A stretch of 56,935 bases of DNA from Paraburkholderia haematera. Its GTDB lineage: Bacteria; Pseudomonadota; Gammaproteobacteria; Burkholderiales; Burkholderiaceae. Of this stretch, positions 35,289 to 43,792 are shown piece by piece (the first letter of the stretch is position 1; each line of letters begins with the position of its first letter). The stretch is taken from positions 1-56,935 of the forward strand of contig NZ_CAJNBK010000032.1 in assembly GCF_905220975.1 (NCBI RefSeq). Reading direction: 5' to 3'. The translations under genes and the position numbers were made by a program. The notes beneath the pieces were generated by a model. It had not been told where the DNA came from. It did not search any database and saw only the letters and a program-made list of their open reading frames with translations.

Positions 35289-35711
35289 TCAGCTCGCGTT
35301 CACAGGCGAAACACGCAAAGCTGTCCGACCGGAGCGCGCGTCCAGGCTGAATGCGCCGGCACCGAACCAGGTGATCTGCAGAAGGCCGCCGGCCATCATC
35401 ACGTTCTTGAGGAAGTGAATCATCTGGTTTTGATCGGCGAAGTTGTGGTGAAAGAACAGCGCAGTGACCACACAGAAGACCGCCATCCCCAGCGATACGG
35501 CGCGAGTCCTGTAGCCCGACAGCAATAGCAGGCCACCGCCCAGTTCGGTCAGCACGGCAAGAATGAACGCGAGTGGCGGCACGGGCAGCCCCATGGCCGC
35601 AATATAGCCAACCGTCGCGCTGTACGCCGCGAGTTTGCCCAGCCCGCTCATGACAAACGGGGCCCCGATCAGAATACGACCCAACAACGGAAGAAATTTA
35701 AAACGTTCCAT
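35289..35711 (-). CDS. DoxX family membrane protein
   Basis: This 140-residue protein has four hydrophobic helices and DoxX landmarks: PLLGRILIGAPFVMSGLGKLAAY at the N terminus, AFILAVLTELGGGLLLLSGY, and FHHNFADQNQMIHFLKNVMMAGGLL. DoxX proteins sit in the membrane with oxidoreductases and quinone metabolism. ATG at 35711 follows AGGAG. It lies 48 bp downstream of the second pirin on the same strand, so the two may be co-transcribed. A decayed relative lies at 39451-39580. Confidence 0.9.
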   Translation of the reverse strand: MERFKFLPLLGRILIGAPFVMSGLGKLAAYSATVGYIAAMGLPVPPLAFILAVLTELGGGLLLLSGYRTRAVSLGMAVFCVVTALFFHHNFADQNQMIHFLKNVMMAGGLLQITWFGAGAFSLDARSGRTALRVSPVNAS

Positions 35712-35759
35712 GACTAACTCCTAAGATGAAATTGCGCAGGTGGATTAAGAGAAAGGGAA

Positions 35760-36458
35760 TTAGCCGGCGTCCACCATCACCAGCTCGGAATCTTCAAGAG
35801 CGGAAATCTGCGCCGTGGCGACTGTCGTAATCGCCACGCCGTCTAGCGGCCCAACGGGCTCGCCATTCACTTCGATGCGTCCCGAGGCCACGACGAGATA
35901 GGCACGACGCGCCGGACTCAACGCGTGTCGAACGCTTTCGCCTGCCTTGAGCATTGCGCCGAACACACGTGCATTGGCGCGAATAGGAAGCGCACCTTCA
36001 TCGCCGGCGAAGCCGCTAGCAAGGACTACGAAGCGCCCTGACCGGTCGCCTCGTGGAAACGGCTTGGTATCCCACGCGGGTTCACCACCGGCTCGACGAG
36101 GCAGCAGCCAGATCTGGTACACCTTGAGCGGCACCTCGCCCTTGTTGAACTCGGCGTGGCGTATGCCCGTGCCGGCGCTCATGACCTGGACATCGCCTGC
36201 GTGGATCGTTCCCTCGGATCCCAGGGTGTCTCGATGCCCGAGCATGCCCTGGCGCACATACGTGATGATTTCGATGTCACGATGCCCGTGCATGGGGAAA
36301 CCGCTGCCAACCGCGATCTCGTCGTCGTTCCAGACAATCAGGGGACCCAAAGCGGCATGCTCGGAATTGCCGTCGGCGCTCACCGCGAAATGGTATTTCG
36401 CGCGCAGCCAATCTCGTTCCGCCCTGTCCAATGATTCCCAACGCCTGTGTGTGAGCAT
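35760..36458 (-). CDS. pirin family protein, YhhW-like (second copy)
   Basis: The 232-residue protein is a YhhW-type pirin: SAGTGIRHAEFNKGEVPLKVYQIWLLPRRAG, VGSGFPMHGHRDIEIITYVRQGMLGHRDTLG with its metal histidines (HGH), and a C-terminal cupin. YhhW has quercetin 2,3-dioxygenase activity in vitro. ATG at 36458 follows GGAGG. It is divergent from the LysR gene at 36648 and upstream of doxX. Together with the other pirin it makes a twin arrangement of LysR-pirin pairs. Confidence 0.9.
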   Translation of the reverse strand: MLTHRRWESLDRAERDWLRAKYHFAVSADGNSEHAALGPLIVWNDDEIAVGSGFPMHGHRDIEIITYVRQGMLGHRDTLGSEGTIHAGDVQVMSAGTGIRHAEFNKGEVPLKVYQIWLLPRRAGGEPAWDTKPFPRGDRSGRFVVLASGFAGDEGALPIRANARVFGAMLKAGESVRHALSPARRAYLVVASGRIEVNGEPVGPLDGVAITTVATAQISALEDSELVMVDAG

Positions 36459-36647
36459 GTTCGCCTCCGTTTCCCGCCACCGCCAATGCGACGCTTGCCA
36501 CCTGTGCGACCGACCGGATTCAGCGCTGATACAGGTGACGCAGGTGATGGGAAGAATGCTATATTTGCAATGAACACGTGCATAGGTCCTACGCTGAAAC
36601 GCATCATTGCGCTGAATAGAACGATTAGAAGGAGTTGAAGTCTGCCC

Positions 36648-37565
36648 ATGAACGCAATCACCGACCTCAATGATCTTCGGCTCTTCGCGGAGGTGGTCGA
36701 GCGTGGAAGCTACACGGCGGCCGCGCGCAGCCTTGGCCTACAGACGTCGAAACTCAGCCGGCGCGTTCGCGCACTGGAAGAAGAACTTGGCGTTCGCCTC
36801 CTCAACCGCACCAGCCGGAGCCTTTCCTTGACGGAAACCGGGCGGCAGTTCCACCAGCATTGCCTTGCGCTGGTGGCGGAAGCAAAGGCCGCGAAAGAGA
36901 TCGTGGACCGCACGCGCTCCAAGCCGCAGGGCACGGTCCGCATCGCCTGCCCCGTGGCCCTACTGGAATCCGGCATCTCCACGATCGTCGCACGATACGT
37001 AGAAGACAACCCTGATGTCCAGGTCCTGCTGGATGCAACCAACCGCCGCGTCGATGTCGTCGAGGAAGGCCTGGACTTTGCCATCCGGGTCAGGCTACCG
37101 CCGTTGGAAAACACCGATCTCGCCGTCCGCCAGCTGGGCTTGTCGATCCACATTCTGGTTGCCAGCCCCGCATTGGCGGCGCGCCATCCGGTGCCCAGCT
37201 CGATCGAATCGGTAAAGGAATGGCCTACCCTCTCCATGGCCAGCAGCAACGAGCGATTTGTCTGGAATCTGGTCGACGCCGAGGGGCGCGTGACATCATG
37301 GGTGCATCAGCCGCGTCTCGCGACCGACGACCTGGCGAGCCTTCGGGTTGCGGCGATATCCGGCGTCGGCGTGGCAATGCTGCCCAAGGAACTGGTTGAG
37401 ACCGACATTCAGGCCGGCCGCCTGCAGCACCTGCTGCCAGGTCTGGCTACCACGCCGGGCCTTGTTCATGCGATCTTCCCCACGCGCCGAGGCATGGTGC
37501 CGGCCGTGCGTCACTTACTCGATGCGCTCGTGGCAGGATTCGAAGGTCTGAACCGGCAGCGCTAG
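36648..37565 (+). CDS. LysR family transcriptional regulator (second of two)
   Basis: The 305-residue product has a LysR helix-turn-helix in NDLRLFAEVVERGSYTAAARSLGLQTSKLSRRVRALEEELGVRLLNRT and a C-terminal effector domain (LATDDLASLRVAAISGVGVAMLPKELV). It is divergent from the YhhW-like pirin and most likely controls it. AAGGAG lies 13 bases before the ATG. Confidence 0.9.
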   Translation: MNAITDLNDLRLFAEVVERGSYTAAARSLGLQTSKLSRRVRALEEELGVRLLNRTSRSLSLTETGRQFHQHCLALVAEAKAAKEIVDRTRSKPQGTVRIACPVALLESGISTIVARYVEDNPDVQVLLDATNRRVDVVEEGLDFAIRVRLPPLENTDLAVRQLGLSIHILVASPALAARHPVPSSIESVKEWPTLSMASSNERFVWNLVDAEGRVTSWVHQPRLATDDLASLRVAAISGVGVAMLPKELVETDIQAGRLQHLLPGLATTPGLVHAIFPTRRGMVPAVRHLLDALVAGFEGLNRQR

Positions 37566-37606
37566 AGCGCTCGCCCGCGTTGTGCTCTGCAACTTGCGCT
37601 GAGGAT

Positions 37607-38614
37607 TCAGCGTGCAGTAAGCGGGTTGGCCCCTGCCAGCAGCTTCTCCGTGAGAAAGTTGCCGATGGCATCCAGCGCTTGTGCCGACGCTTTCAAACTT
37701 CCAATGCTGCCGGCGAAGCCATGCGGCATCCCCATCCAGACATCAAGCCGGGCATCCGTTCCGGCGGCAATGGCACGCTCGACATAGCTGCGCGAATCAT
37801 CGAGCAGTACTTCGTCGTCTCCGACGTGAATGCGCACGGGAGGTAACCCGGCAAGCTGCGCGTGAAGCGGGGAAGCCAGCGGAAGCTTCGGGTCGGCACT
37901 ACCCAAATAGGAACGCACCAGTTCCTCCACCTGCGGAAGGGTGAAATACGGATCGGCATCCGCACGCGTCACATACGTCTCGCCCGAGAGCGTCAGATCG
38001 GTAACCGGCGATAGTGCGGCCACGCCAACAAAAGCCGCCTTAGCGGAGGCCGCCTCTGTGGAGGCCGCGTCTGCGGAGACAGCGTCGCCGGCGATGCGTG
38101 CGGCGAGACCCAGTGCAAGATTGCCTCCGGCAGAGTCTCCCGTGATGGCAATCCGGCGAATTCCCCGTTCCTCAAGCCCGCGGTAACACGCCAGCACATC
38201 GTCGGTGGCCGCGGGAAAAGGATGCTCGGGCGCGAGCCGATAGTCCGGGATAAATGCGCTCGCTCCCGCCCGCGCGGCGATGTGCGCGACAAGGTGACGG
38301 AATGCTTTGGCCGTTCCCAGGCTGAACCATCCGGCGTGCAGATGGAGGATCGCCTCGTCAGACCGACCATGTGCAGGATGAACCCAGAGCCCTGGAATAC
38401 CGCCAACCGTGTCGGCTTCGAAGGTCACGTCATCGCGCGGCAAAACGCGCTCCATCATGGTATCGAAAGGCTCGCGTGCTCCGATTCCCCTCAACTTGCC
38501 TTTCATGGGACTCGCCATTGCTCGCGTGGCGGCGGTGATCACCCCGTCTTCCGGGTCAAGCGGATGGGTAACGACGAAATCCCCTAACGCAGCCTCAGTC
38601 GTCGGACGTTGCAT
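37607..38614 (-). CDS. alpha/beta hydrolase, HSL-type esterase
   Basis: The 335-residue protein is an HSL-family esterase: AILHLHAGWFSLGTAKAF in place of the usual HGGG oxyanion motif (here HAGW), DYRLAPEHPFPAATDDVLACYRGL, the nucleophile box GDSAGG, GDDEVLLDDSRSYVERA and the C-terminal MGMPHGF histidine. The HAGW variant may affect the oxyanion hole. A stretch between the nucleophile box and ALSPVTDL is lengthened by tandem five-residue repeats. It converges on the LysR gene and lies 165 bp downstream of wrbA. Confidence 0.85.
   Translation of the reverse strand: MQRPTTEAALGDFVVTHPLDPEDGVITAATRAMASPMKGKLRGIGAREPFDTMMERVLPRDDVTFEADTVGGIPGLWVHPAHGRSDEAILHLHAGWFSLGTAKAFRHLVAHIAARAGASAFIPDYRLAPEHPFPAATDDVLACYRGLEERGIRRIAITGDSAGGNLALGLAARIAGDAVSADAASTEAASAKAAFVGVAALSPVTDLTLSGETYVTRADADPYFTLPQVEELVRSYLGSADPKLPLASPLHAQLAGLPPVRIHVGDDEVLLDDSRSYVERAIAAGTDARLDVWMGMPHGFAGSIGSLKASAQALDAIGNFLTEKLLAGANPLTAR
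38043..38087 (-). repeat. 15-bp tandem repeat inside the esterase gene
   Basis: Three head-to-tail copies of a 15-bp unit (GCGGAGGCCGCCTCT, GTGGAGGCCGCGTCT, GCGGAGACAGCGTCG) encode five-residue blocks DAVSA, DAAST, EAASA in the esterase. The unit length keeps the frame. It probably arose by replication slippage and lengthens a surface loop by about 10-15 residues. Confidence 0.8.
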
Positions 38615-38778
38615 GGTCGGCTCTTTCGAATTGACGGGTTGTTAATGGCACCGGTTCTCGGCCAATGTCGAACGACGGCCTGTATGCGGGTCGATTCGAT
38701 ATCCGGATCGGTGTTGGCCAGGCGGGAATCCGCCTGGCCGTCTCGTTCGCGCCTCGCGGGTGCGAATATGCCTGACGT

Positions 38779-39378
38779 TCAGCCAAACAGCTTGTTGGCC
38801 GTCCGGGCGATCAGTTCACCCTGGTGGCGAGCACCGGCGAGCTCGATAGCACTCGGCTGGCGCTGGCCTTGTCCACCGGCGATCGTCGTGGCGCCATAGG
38901 GCGCACCGCCGACAATTTCGTCCAGCGTCATCTGCCCCTGGTGGCTGTACGGCAGGCCGACGATAACCATGCCGAAGTGCAGCAGATTGGTAATGACCGA
39001 GAACAGCGTTGTTTCCTGGCCGCCGTGCTGGCTCGCCGTCGACGTGAAGGCGCCACCGACCTTGCCATTCAAAGCGCCGCTCATCCACAAACCGCCGGCT
39101 TGATCCAGGAATGCCGCCATCTGCGACGAGACGCGCCCGAACCGGGTCGGCGTGCCGACGACAATAGCATCGTAGTTGGCGAGTTCGGCGACGGTCGCAA
39201 CCGGCGCTTGCTGGTCGAGCTTGAAGTAGGCGGCCTTGGCCACTTCCGCCGGCGCGGTCTCCGGCACCCGCTTGACGTCGACCGTGGCGCCTGCCGAGCG
39301 CGCGCCTTCGGCGATGGCATCCGCCAGCGCTTCGACATGGCCATACGAGGAATAATATAGAACCAGAACTTTCGACAT
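38779..39378 (-). CDS. wrbA: NAD(P)H:quinone oxidoreductase, WrbA type
   Basis: The 199-residue flavodoxin-like protein has the WrbA pattern: MSKVLVLYYSSYGHVEALADAI at the N terminus, YDAIVVGTPTRFGRVSSQMAAFLDQ, KVGGAFTSTASQHGGQETTL and SVITNLLHFGMVIVGLPYS. It would reduce quinones by two electrons with FMN and NAD(P)H. ATG at 39378 follows GGAAGGA; the open frame upstream runs through the doxX remnant and is not used. Its position in a pirin-DoxX-LysR neighbourhood suggests a quinone or redox-stress role. Confidence 0.92.
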   Translation of the reverse strand: MSKVLVLYYSSYGHVEALADAIAEGARSAGATVDVKRVPETAPAEVAKAAYFKLDQQAPVATVAELANYDAIVVGTPTRFGRVSSQMAAFLDQAGGLWMSGALNGKVGGAFTSTASQHGGQETTLFSVITNLLHFGMVIVGLPYSHQGQMTLDEIVGGAPYGATTIAGGQGQRQPSAIELAGARHQGELIARTANKLFG

Positions 39379-39450
39379 TTCGATTTCCTTCCTATATCTA
39401 CGGTGATAACACGGTGGGAAATTATGTGCGCCCGACAATGCGCGCAGTGT

Positions 39451-39580
39451 TGCAGCGAACGACAATCCAGGTGAGACGATCCAGCCGGTCAGGCGGTCGC
39501 CACATCGGGAACGGTGCACCGATCAGAATACGACCCAACAGTGCAAGAAACGTGTAACGATCCACGACGAGCTCCTGAAC
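39451..39580 (-). pseudogene. remnant of a second doxX gene and its downstream flank
   Basis: On the minus strand, after GAGCTC, the sequence reads V-D-R-Y-T-F-L-A-LLGRILIGAP, matching the start of the intact DoxX (ERFKFLPLLGRILIGAP). The match ends abruptly after about 18 codons and joins sequence (39451-39500) that aligns without gaps, at about 80% identity, with 35221-35270 just downstream of the intact doxX stop. About 390 bp of doxX coding sequence has therefore been deleted from this copy. No functional product remains. It lies immediately upstream of wrbA. Confidence 0.8.
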
Positions 39581-39776
39581 TGAAAAGACGACTCGACGTG
39601 AAGGCTACGTCCGAAATGCTTAGGCGCATAGCTCCACGATTGCAATGGATCGTTGCTTTTTCCAGCACGATAGTAATCTATGAAAGTATCCGCGCGCATA
39701 AAGCAATTCAGGGTCGACTCATTACGCGAAAAATAGACCGCACAACGTCACTGGCGAAACAGGGCCTAACTTTTAA

Positions 39777-40514
39777 TCATTGACCTTCGGAAGAATTCTT
39801 CGCGGAAAATATCGACTTAACGAGCGCAATATATTCCGAAACAAGCAATGGGTTACTACTCTTCATCCCGGCGGTAAACTCCATCTCCGCTCCGAATATC
39901 GACGGAACCGACATAAGCGCCAGAAACACATAGTGGAACAAGATCGGGTTTCCTGCCGGAAGAGACCCTTCGCTTTGCGCGGCGCGAATCTCTGGCAGCA
40001 AGTGCTCCAGAAGCGGCGCCAATATATTCCTGGCAAGCCACGGCAAACGCGGATTTCCTGGCCATTTTTCTCGCGCAAGAAATTGATGAAAAAGCGGGTG
40101 CTCGAGGGTAAATTCTAGAAAACTCACATACTCGCTCATTAACCGGTCAAATACTTTTTCCGATTTCGATACGTTTTTTTCGCTTTCCCAGAGATTACGA
40201 ATAGTCGAAAAGAGATCGTCGGCGACGGCCTGCCAAAGCAAATCCTTCGTCTTGTAGTGATGCGTTACCGTCGTGTGAGGAAGCTCCACTCTCGCAGCGA
40301 TCTCCCTGATGCTTGCTGCGGCGAAACCCTTTTCCGCGAACTCGGCAAGCGCGGCATCCATGATCGCCTTTCTGGTATCAATCGAGCGCTGCTGCTCCTT
40401 TCGCAGTCTTCCTCTGCCCGGGGACTCACTAGCGGGACGTCCCAATGGGGCGGGCTCCCGCGTCGACGGCGCATCACTCGCCTCTTTTTTAACCGAGTGA
40501 ATCGACTCTTTCAT
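39777..40514 (-). CDS. TetR/AcrR family transcriptional regulator
   Basis: The 245-residue protein has an arginine/serine-rich N-terminal extension of about 45 residues, then a TetR helix-turn-helix: AIMDAALAEFAEKGFAAASIREIAARVELPHTTVTHHYKTKDLL, and a helical sensor domain. ATG at 40514 follows GGAGGAAGG. Codon use looks less GC-rich than most neighbours, with AT-rich stretches at the 3' end. It is divergent from the alcohol dehydrogenase gene across a 390-bp gap holding a palindrome, so it probably represses the rightward catabolic operon. Confidence 0.88.
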   Translation of the reverse strand: MKESIHSVKKEASDAPSTREPAPLGRPASESPGRGRLRKEQQRSIDTRKAIMDAALAEFAEKGFAAASIREIAARVELPHTTVTHHYKTKDLLWQAVADDLFSTIRNLWESEKNVSKSEKVFDRLMSEYVSFLEFTLEHPLFHQFLAREKWPGNPRLPWLARNILAPLLEHLLPEIRAAQSEGSLPAGNPILFHYVFLALMSVPSIFGAEMEFTAGMKSSNPLLVSEYIALVKSIFSAKNSSEGQ

Positions 40515-40647
40515 TCAGCCTTCCTCCATCTCAAGTTGCGCGCCGCATCCTTGCCTATGACGCTGGCTATACCGTACGACCGTGCATCATATCGCATAGA
40601 CGAACCACGGTTGCCTTCTAGGTGTTTATCCCACTGATTCATTAAAC

Positions 40648-40661
40648 CGTACATCTGTACG
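40648..40661. promoter_or_regulatory. candidate TetR operator upstream of the alcohol dehydrogenase operon
   Basis: CGTACA TC TGTACG is a perfect 6-bp inverted repeat with a 2-bp spacer in the 390-bp gap between tetR (ending upstream at 40514) and the dehydrogenase start at 40905. A looser copy, CGTACGACCGTGCA, lies near 40573. The rest of the gap shows no gene. TetR control is inferred from position. Confidence 0.5.
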
Positions 40662-40904
40662 CTATATCGTGACTAAGGGACAAGGACCGGCTGATCTGGC
40701 GTGCAGTGAAACCCCGTGCCGCACTGCGATGCGGGCGACGAGGCATGCCACCCATGCTCGGCTGGGTAAGGTCCTGGAACGTCGCCCTGCTTGATGGCCG
40801 GAACAAGCAGGGCTACTCGCCGGCCGGAGCAACTGGACCGTTGTGCATTTTCGGAAGCGCTTTGTATTTGCATTGTGCTCGCCCCAACCTGACTGGATAT
40901 CGAT

Positions 40905-42011
40905 ATGGTTACCTTGACGTCCGCTGCTGTCCTGAGAGAAACGCATGGATCTTTCGCCCTTGAAGATCTGATTCTTGACGATCCACGTCCCGACGAAGTT
41001 CTCGTGAAGATTGTCGCTTGCGGAATCTGCCAAACCGACGCGCATTTCCGCGATCAGCACATGCCCATCGAATTACCGGCTGTACTCGGCCATGAGGGTG
41101 CCGGCGTGGTTGAACGCATCGGGAGCGCGGTGACGTCCGTGAAGCCTGGCGATCATGTCGTGCTCTCGTTCAATTCATGCGGTCACTGCGCTTCCTGCGG
41201 CAACGGCCACCCCGCCTACTGCGATGAACTGATGCTGTTGAACTTTGCAGGCGTTCGCGCCGACGGAACGTCGGGTCTGGCGGACACGAATGGAACACCG
41301 GTTCGCGGTCGCTTCTTTGGTCAATCCTCTCTCGCGACCTTCAGTCTGGCTAACGAACGCAACGTGGTGAAGGTCGCGAGCGACTTGCCTCTCGCCATGC
41401 TCGCGCCCCTGGGATGCGGCTTCCAGACCGGCGCGGCCGCCGTGCTCAATGCGCTCAAGGTACCTCCCAAGGCGTCCATTGCGATTTTCGGTGTTGGAGC
41501 CGTTGGGCTCGCAGCAATCATGGCAAGCAGGATCGCGCGCGCTGAAACGATCATAGCGATCGACGTCAACGACGAAAGGTTGAGCCTCGCCCAAAAACTG
41601 GGAGCTCATCACACGATCAACGTGAGCAGGTCCGATGCGTCCGCCATGATCCGGGAGATTTTGCCTCGTGGCGTAGATTTTGTTCTCGATACAAGCGGCC
41701 GAAAGGAGAGCCTGGAAGCTGGCCTGGCGGCACTGGCGTTCCTGGGGAAATTTGGCTTCGTGGCTTTCAGTCCCGCAGCAGGCGCAGTTCTCGACGCCTC
41801 TCGCCTGAGTGCAGGACAGAGCCTGCAGGGCATTATCCAGGGGGACGCCACCCCCAAAAGCTTCATTCCCCAGCTGATCGAGTTCTATCGCGAGGGAAAC
41901 TTTCCGTTTGACAAGTTGGTTCGCTTCTACGAACCGGAAGAAATCGACAAGGCGTTTTCTGACGCTGCACGCGGGGAAACGATCAAGCCAGTCATTCAGT
42001 TCAATCACTGA
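40905..42011 (+). CDS. zinc-dependent aryl-alcohol dehydrogenase, XylB-like
   Basis: The 368-residue medium-chain dehydrogenase has a catalytic zinc site (C in VACGICQTD, GHEGAG, and GCGFQTG), the structural zinc cysteines CGHCASCGNGHPAYC, and the nucleotide fold AIFGVGAVGLAAIMAS. It resembles benzyl/aryl-alcohol dehydrogenases that oxidise benzylic alcohols with NAD+ to aldehydes. The next gene is an aldehyde dehydrogenase, fitting a two-step oxidation. The ribosome-binding site before ATG 40905 is weak. Confidence 0.88.
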   Translation: MVTLTSAAVLRETHGSFALEDLILDDPRPDEVLVKIVACGICQTDAHFRDQHMPIELPAVLGHEGAGVVERIGSAVTSVKPGDHVVLSFNSCGHCASCGNGHPAYCDELMLLNFAGVRADGTSGLADTNGTPVRGRFFGQSSLATFSLANERNVVKVASDLPLAMLAPLGCGFQTGAAAVLNALKVPPKASIAIFGVGAVGLAAIMASRIARAETIIAIDVNDERLSLAQKLGAHHTINVSRSDASAMIREILPRGVDFVLDTSGRKESLEAGLAALAFLGKFGFVAFSPAAGAVLDASRLSAGQSLQGIIQGDATPKSFIPQLIEFYREGNFPFDKLVRFYEPEEIDKAFSDAARGETIKPVIQFNH

Positions 42012-42072
42012 GGCAGGGTGACAGCATAGGCACGCCATTTGTTTCACACCTTTAGTATGCCTAATCAGATCA

Positions 42073-42100
42073 AATCGAAATTCGCTATCGAGCTTCGATT
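42073..42100. promoter_or_regulatory. inverted repeat before the aldehyde dehydrogenase
   Basis: AATCGAA at 42073-42079 and TTCGATT at 42094-42100 form a perfect 7-bp dyad with a 14-bp gap, in the 178-bp region between the alcohol and aldehyde dehydrogenases. It is not GC-rich and has no T tract, so a regulator site is more likely than a terminator. It may mean the aldehyde dehydrogenase has its own promoter. Confidence 0.35.
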
Positions 42101-42189
42101 CTGCACGAGTTCAACCTGGTTTCGGCTACCGCGCGTCTTCGGGAATTTCCGGTTCGCGATAGGCCTAATATTTACTGGAGGATAAGAAA

Positions 42190-43719
42190 TTGTTCACCCC
42201 ACCGTCTTTTGAGCAAATCAAGCAAATTGCTGCACAAATCGACTGCAACCGCATCTACGGCCATCTGATTGCCAACGAGTGGGTTGACGGCGAAAGCGGC
42301 GTTGTGATCGAACTGATGAATCCTGCGACACGGGGGATCGTCGGTAAAATTCAAGCGGGTAACGCTTACGACGTCGATCGGGCGGTCCGTGCCGCGCGCG
42401 ATGCTTTTCCAGGCTGGGCGCGTACCGACGCACTGGAGCGGCAACGGATATTACTCGAAATAGCGGCTCGACTCCGAAAACGGCACGCGGAATTCGCTGT
42501 GATGGAGTCGCTAAACAACGGAAAGACATTCGTCGAAGGCTTTCTTGATGTCCAGAACGCCATCGAGCAATTCGAATATTATGCCGGCCACACCCATCTC
42601 AAGGGTGAGGTTCTCGACTTTCCCAATACCATGGCGCTGACCCATCGCGAACCGATTGGTGTCGTGGCGCAAATCATTCCGTGGAATGTTCCACTCCTGA
42701 TGGCAGCGATCAAACTGGGGCCTGCATTAGCGGCGGGTTGCACCGTCGTACTTAAGCCCGCCGAGACGGTCTGCCTGTCCGTGTTGGCCCTTGCCGGGGA
42801 GCTGGCGGACATTTTGCCGAAAGGCGTTGTCAACGTGGTAACCGGTTATGGAAGCGACGTAGGTGAACGACTGGTCACTCATCCAGACGTCCGCAAGGTC
42901 TCATTCACGGGGTCCCGCGCGACTGCCCAAAAAATAATCTCCTACGCGAGCCGCTCGATCATTCCACAGACCATGGAACTGGGAGGCAAATCCGCGAATA
43001 TCATCTGCGAAGATGCCGATCTGGACGCTGCCGCAGAGTCCGTCGTGATGTCAACGGTCATCAACAAAGGCGAAGTCTGTCTCGCTGGCAGCCGTGTCTT
43101 CGTGCATCGCCATGTCCGTGATCTATTCCTGGAAAAAGTGACCCAACTTCTTGGGCACATTCGTTACGGCAATCCGTTGGACCCGGCCACGCAGATCGGC
43201 GCCGTATCGTCGCAGGTTCAGTTTGACCGCGTAATGAACTACATCGAGAGTGGCAAACGCGAAGGCGCGCAGGTTGCCTTTGGTGGAAGTCGAGCAGTCG
43301 TTCCGGATCTCGCCGACGGTCTGTTTATCCAGCCGACTCTGTTCACCGGCGTACAACGAGACATGACTATCTTCCGCGAAGAAATCTTTGGACCGGTCAC
43401 TTCGGTGATCGATTGGGATGATGAAGCGGACATGATCGCGGCGGCCAACGATAGCATCTATGGCCTCGCCGGAGGCGTATGGACGCGCAACCTCACTAAA
43501 GCCCACCACATCGCCCGTTCGCTCGATACGGGCACGGTGTGGGTCAATCGCTACTACAACACCCGACCAGGTATGGCGCTGGGGGGTAACAAACAAAGCG
43601 GCTTCGGACGAGAAAATACTCACGAAGCGCTGTCGCATTACACGCAACTAAAGAGCGTTGTTATCAATTTTCAGGAAGGCCCCATCGGGTTGTTCGCGCC
43701 GCCGCCCTCCGCTTTGTGA
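42190..43719 (+). CDS. NAD(P)-dependent aldehyde dehydrogenase
   Basis: The 509-residue protein has the aldehyde dehydrogenase landmarks: PWNVPLLMAAIKLGPALAAGCTVVLKPAE, FTGS, the catalytic glutamate in MELGGKSANII, the cysteine in NKGEVCLAGSR, and EEIFGPV. It would oxidise the aldehyde made by the upstream aryl-alcohol dehydrogenase. The start is TTG at 42190, chosen because GGAGG lies eight bases upstream and no ATG or GTG lies nearby in frame. The C-terminal tail ending APPPSAL is slightly extended. The next gene is a flavoprotein monooxygenase. Confidence 0.9.
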   Translation: MFTPPSFEQIKQIAAQIDCNRIYGHLIANEWVDGESGVVIELMNPATRGIVGKIQAGNAYDVDRAVRAARDAFPGWARTDALERQRILLEIAARLRKRHAEFAVMESLNNGKTFVEGFLDVQNAIEQFEYYAGHTHLKGEVLDFPNTMALTHREPIGVVAQIIPWNVPLLMAAIKLGPALAAGCTVVLKPAETVCLSVLALAGELADILPKGVVNVVTGYGSDVGERLVTHPDVRKVSFTGSRATAQKIISYASRSIIPQTMELGGKSANIICEDADLDAAAESVVMSTVINKGEVCLAGSRVFVHRHVRDLFLEKVTQLLGHIRYGNPLDPATQIGAVSSQVQFDRVMNYIESGKREGAQVAFGGSRAVVPDLADGLFIQPTLFTGVQRDMTIFREEIFGPVTSVIDWDDEADMIAAANDSIYGLAGGVWTRNLTKAHHIARSLDTGTVWVNRYYNTRPGMALGGNKQSGFGRENTHEALSHYTQLKSVVINFQEGPIGLFAPPPSAL

Positions 43720-43792
43720 CCCGACAACACACTTCATTCCCGGACGGCACCAGCCTGCGAGGTGTCGCCGGCAACGAAAGATTGGATATGAC

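Noticed and set aside
39514..39783. Small rightward frame (89 codons) over the doxX remnant
   Set aside because: It runs opposite the recognisable doxX fragment and has no ribosome-binding site or family match.
40662..41060. Leftward frame upstream of and overlapping the alcohol dehydrogenase
   Set aside because: Overlaps the dehydrogenase start and the TetR operator region, with no family match.
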